Shown here piece after piece: positions 62,882-64,000 of a stretch of DNA of 64,000 nt. Location of the stretch: positions 10,029,836-10,093,835 of the forward strand of contig CM041198.1 of the NCBI GenBank assembly GCA_023078555.1, written 5' to 3'. The notes below the pieces were generated by a model that worked only from the letters and a program-made list of their open reading frames with translations, was not told where the DNA came from and searched no databases. Position numbers and translations under genes: made by a program. Position 1 is the stretch's first letter, and every line of letters begins with the position of its first letter. Source of the stretch: Ulva prolifera (lineage: Eukaryota; Chlorophyta; Ulvophyceae; Ulvales; Ulvaceae).

Positions 62882-64000
62882 ATGTCTCTCTCTGACGCCA
62901 ACTCTAACGCCAACTCTCCTCGCGAGGAGAGGCGTGACGATGCTGACCAGCAGCCTCTCGTCGACAGGGACGCTGACCAGCAGCTCCCTGACGGAGAAAA
63001 GCCCGCGGGTATGTTGCTCCGGGGCAGACGAATTGTCCAGCCACGACCCTCTTCCCATACAGGGCAGAGCAGCCAGCAGGTGCCTTTTCCCTCTCATGTT
63101 GTTGACGATCACGGTCACACTGAGTCATTCATCACGTTCGAGACGTTGACCGAAGCGCTGCGTGCATCTCGGGGACGTAGCGAGCCTGATTTGACCAAAG
63201 GGAAATTGCCTGAATGGAATTTTAAGACCGAAAGCTTCGTTGCGTACGAGCAGAAAGTCTTTTGGTGGTTAGGTCAATTCGAGTTAGACCACTTATTGCA
63301 GCACGCACCGTCTGCGGACGAACAACGTGTCCATGCTAGGGCGAGGACACAGGTCCTGATGTCTTTGCCTGACGCGGATAGGACGACTGTCTATCGCATG
63401 TCACACCTGTGTGAAGCATGGGCCTATTTGACTGCAAAGTATAGGCCTAGCACTGAAGCCGAGATCCACAGACTGTGGAGTCGGTTCAATTCTCTATCAC
63501 AACACAATAAAGATGCCGCGACATATTGTGGTGATGTGATGAGTGTTTACACTCAACCGGGGGCACTAGGTGCCGATGTGGGCCAGCGATGGCTTCGTTT
63601 GAAACTGTTAGAAGTGGGGGAGGAGTTCAACGCTGTGCGCGGCGAAGTCCAACACTCCTCCTCTCATGTGATCATATCACGTTTGACTGAGCATGCTGAC
63701 TTGCTCAAATCACAGCGACAGCTGCAGGCTAGGTCTGGGGCGCTCGCGGGCAAACCAGGCCATGGCTGGCGCAAGCAGCACCGTGGTGATGGTCCTGTGG
63801 TCGCCGCTCTCGCGGCCGGCCAGGCTCCTCGCGAGGAGATCAGGACCTGTTTCTTCTGCAAGAAGAAGGGACATTTACGTGCGAACTGCCCCCAACGCAA
63901 ACAGGCTGCGGCCAAGGATGTTTGCGCTATAGAGATGCCTGCCAAGTATCCGCAACCGGACGCGTCTCTGCCGTGGAACATTATTGTCGATAGTGGGTCG
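62882..64000 (+). CDS. Ty1/copia gag-pol polyprotein, N-terminal part (runs off window)
   Basis: Uninterrupted frame of 373 codons from an ATG to the last base of the window. The N-terminal 120 residues are polar (SPREERRDDADQQPLVDRDA). The gag core has LPEWNFKTESFVAYEQKVFW, LPDADRTTVYRMS, AWAYLTAKYRPSTEAEIHRL and LWSRFNSLSQ, resembling UBN2/retrotran_gag regions of copia elements. The zinc knuckle CFFCKKKGHLRANC fits CX2CX4HX4C exactly. The frame ends in NIIVDSGS, the start of the protease active site (family VDSGAS), so integrase, reverse transcriptase and RNase H should follow outside the window. Nothing is broken in the visible part, so this copy may be intact. Confidence 0.88.
   Translation, partial: MSLSDANSNANSPREERRDDADQQPLVDRDADQQLPDGEKPAGMLLRGRRIVQPRPSSHTGQSSQQVPFPSHVVDDHGHTESFITFETLTEALRASRGRSEPDLTKGKLPEWNFKTESFVAYEQKVFWWLGQFELDHLLQHAPSADEQRVHARARTQVLMSLPDADRTTVYRMSHLCEAWAYLTAKYRPSTEAEIHRLWSRFNSLSQHNKDAATYCGDVMSVYTQPGALGADVGQRWLRLKLLEVGEEFNAVRGEVQHSSSHVIISRLTEHADLLKSQRQLQARSGALAGKPGHGWRKQHRGDGPVVAALAAGQAPREEIRTCFFCKKKGHLRANCPQRKQAAAKDVCAIEMPAKYPQPDASLPWNIIVDSGS

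Overview
The window looks like nuclear DNA of a green alga. It has intron-bearing genes for the magnesium-chelatase H subunit, for photosystem I subunit XI (PsaL, with a transit peptide, so nuclear rather than plastid-encoded as in red algae), for an HCF164-type thylakoid thioredoxin and for a calredoxin, an EF-hand plus thioredoxin architecture known from green algae. Introns end almost always in TGCAG, many donors read GTGCG or GTGAG, and the green-algal poly(A) signal TGTAA follows several stop codons. The species cannot be named from the sequence. All multi-exon models below were built by hand from splice signals, phase agreement and family similarity; none has transcript support.

Layout. 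2.4-4.4 kb: arrestin-domain protein (-). 7-8.2 kb: decayed retroelement copy. 8.4-10.3 kb: unrecognised Cys-rich candidate gene (-). 11.5-13.2 kb: EamA/DMT transporter (-). 16.1-17.0 kb: Mpv17/PMP22 protein (+). 17.1-23.9 kb: a complete Ty3/gypsy element (-) with two identical 203-bp LTRs, a broken gag, and a pol lacking the reverse-transcriptase core. 24.4-26.0 kb: CAMK-like kinase (-). 27.2-30.4 kb: large unrecognised low-complexity protein (+). 31.4-32.5 kb: HCF164-like thioredoxin (+). 34.0-34.7 kb: CIAO2B/MIP18 Fe-S assembly factor (-), divergent from panB (35.1-36.8 kb, +). 37.0-38.9 kb: SET-domain methyltransferase (+), tail to tail with calredoxin (38.9-41.1 kb, -). 41.6-42.4 kb: small Lys-rich protein (+). 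43.5-44.8 kb: 5'-truncated non-LTR-like retroelement whose last 149 bp are exactly triplicated. 45.5-47.2 kb: TBC1D22-like Rab GAP (+). 47.9-54.1 kb: CHLH (-), ten exons. 57.4-59.0 kb: PSAL (-), four exons. 60.6-62.2 kb: disrupted GC-rich coding relic. 62.2-64 kb: 5' part of a Ty1/copia element running off the window.

Functionally the host genes mix chloroplast biogenesis and redox control (CHLH, PSAL, HCF164-like, calredoxin, possibly a LSMT-type SET enzyme), pantothenate synthesis (panB), cytosolic Fe-S assembly (CIAO2B) and membrane traffic or signalling (TBC, arrestin, kinase). There is no operon logic; gene order is ordinary eukaryotic. The most unusual items are the reverse-transcriptase-deleted gypsy copy with a perfect palindrome at the deletion point, the identical 12-base primer-binding site in the gypsy and copia elements, the exact 149-bp triplication, and a calredoxin with a WCRPC active site and two degenerate EF-hands.
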